Positions 13,371 through 13,751 of a stretch of DNA of 13,751 nucleotides are shown here, piece by piece (position 1 is the stretch's first letter; every line of letters starts with the position of its first letter). The notes under the pieces are model-generated. The model saw nothing but the letters and a program-made list of their open reading frames with translations, was not told where the DNA came from and made no database searches. The stretch is from Zymomonas sp. (GTDB lineage: Bacteria > Pseudomonadota > Alphaproteobacteria > Sphingomonadales > Sphingomonadaceae). Both the position numbers and the translations under genes were made by a program. The stretch is taken from contig JAIYAJ010000039.1 in NCBI GenBank assembly GCA_027489105.1, forward strand, positions 1 through 13,751, given 5' to 3'.

Positions 13371-13751
13371 CGGACGATGACCTCGACGCGGCGATTGGCC
13401 TGCGACGGGGCATTGTCGCCCTTGTCCTCGAGTGGATCGCGCTCGCCGCGGCCTACCGCCGTCAGCAGCACAGGCTCGATGCCCAGCTCGGCGAGTGCCT
13501 TGACCACTTCTTCGGCACGGCGCTCGGACAGGACGTCATTATCTTCGAGCTTGCCCACGGTATCGGTGTGGCCGGTGACCTGCACCTCTGCACCGGGGCG
13601 TTCCGCCACTTCCTTCTTCAGAAAGTCGAGGCCGGGCTGCGATTCCGGGGTAAGGCGCGTCGTGCCCTGCTGGAAATAGAGCCGCAGACGGACGGGCGGC
13701 GGCGGAAGTGCCTGCAGGAGGGCCAGCCGTCGGGCGTTCAGCTTGTCGGGG
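13367..13751 (-). CDS. OmpA-family outer-membrane/peptidoglycan-binding protein, C-terminal part (5' end outside window)
   Basis: The frame is open to the window edge, leaving about 127 codons and a TAA stop. It shows the OmpA-like peptidoglycan-binding domain: LYFQQGTTRLTPES, then VTGHTDTVG (the TD-centred diaminopimelate-binding core), LSERRAEEVVKAL, GIEPVLLTAVGRGERDPL and a closing N-x-R-V-E-V-x-V segment (ANRRVEVIVR). Such domains hold outer-membrane or lipoproteins to the cell wall. The signal peptide and N-terminal region are not visible, so a lipoprotein, a beta-barrel or a larger fusion are all possible. It converges on the CHASE2-PP2C gene with a 4-base stop-codon overlap. Envelope proteins next to CHASE2 sensors suggest, but do not prove, a link to envelope sensing. 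Confidence 0.88.
   Translation of the reverse strand, partial: PDKLNARRLALLQALPPPPVRLRLYFQQGTTRLTPESQPGLDFLKKEVAERPGAEVQVTGHTDTVGKLEDNDVLSERRAEEVVKALAELGIEPVLLTAVGRGERDPLEDKGDNAPSQANRRVEVIVR

Overview
The window looks like chromosomal DNA from a high-GC alphaproteobacterium, most likely a sphingomonad (Sphingomonas/Sphingobium relatives). I infer this from the strong G/C preference at third codon positions, the dnaK-dnaJ order, an Ala/Pro-rich bitopic membrane protein next to dnaJ, and the general look of the proteins. No database search was possible. No IS element, integrase, tRNA, rRNA or CRISPR array was seen. All genes share one compositional style, so I see no sign of recent transfer.

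Left part (1-3153): the 3' third of dnaK, two small hairpins, then dnaJ, which ends at a strong intrinsic terminator (2008-2050). Facing dnaJ is a minus-strand gene for a secreted-then-anchored Ala/Pro/Ser-rich protein with one internal membrane helix. Its upstream region (3154-3367) is AT-richer and holds repeats and a possible stress-sigma promoter.

Middle (3368-9120): a DUF4239-type membrane protein overlaps tail-to-tail with selO (protein adenylyltransferase, minus strand). selO is divergent from an alpha/beta hydrolase whose start almost touches it. The hydrolase is followed 4 bases later by a GT4 glycosyltransferase. Next comes a nitronate-monooxygenase-like flavoprotein, starting with TTG behind a GGAGGT, that carries an unexpected four-cysteine motif.

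Right part (9223-13751): a class I glutamine amidotransferase precedes a tightly packed cassette. The cassette holds a STAS anti-anti-sigma protein, a metallo-beta-lactamase-fold hydrolase, and a large CHASE2-transmembrane-PP2C (SpoIIE/RsbU-type) phosphatase. This looks like a partner-switching signalling module: the CHASE2 domain would sense something outside the inner membrane, the cytoplasmic phosphatase would dephosphorylate the STAS protein, and the MBL enzyme may handle a small molecule linked to the signal. No anti-sigma kinase lies in the window, so the module is incomplete here or works with a remote partner. The phosphatase gene has no ATG/GTG/TTG that would include its first membrane helix, so a rare start codon or a base error is likely. 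A convergent OmpA-like gene, cut by the window edge, overlaps the stop of the phosphatase gene.
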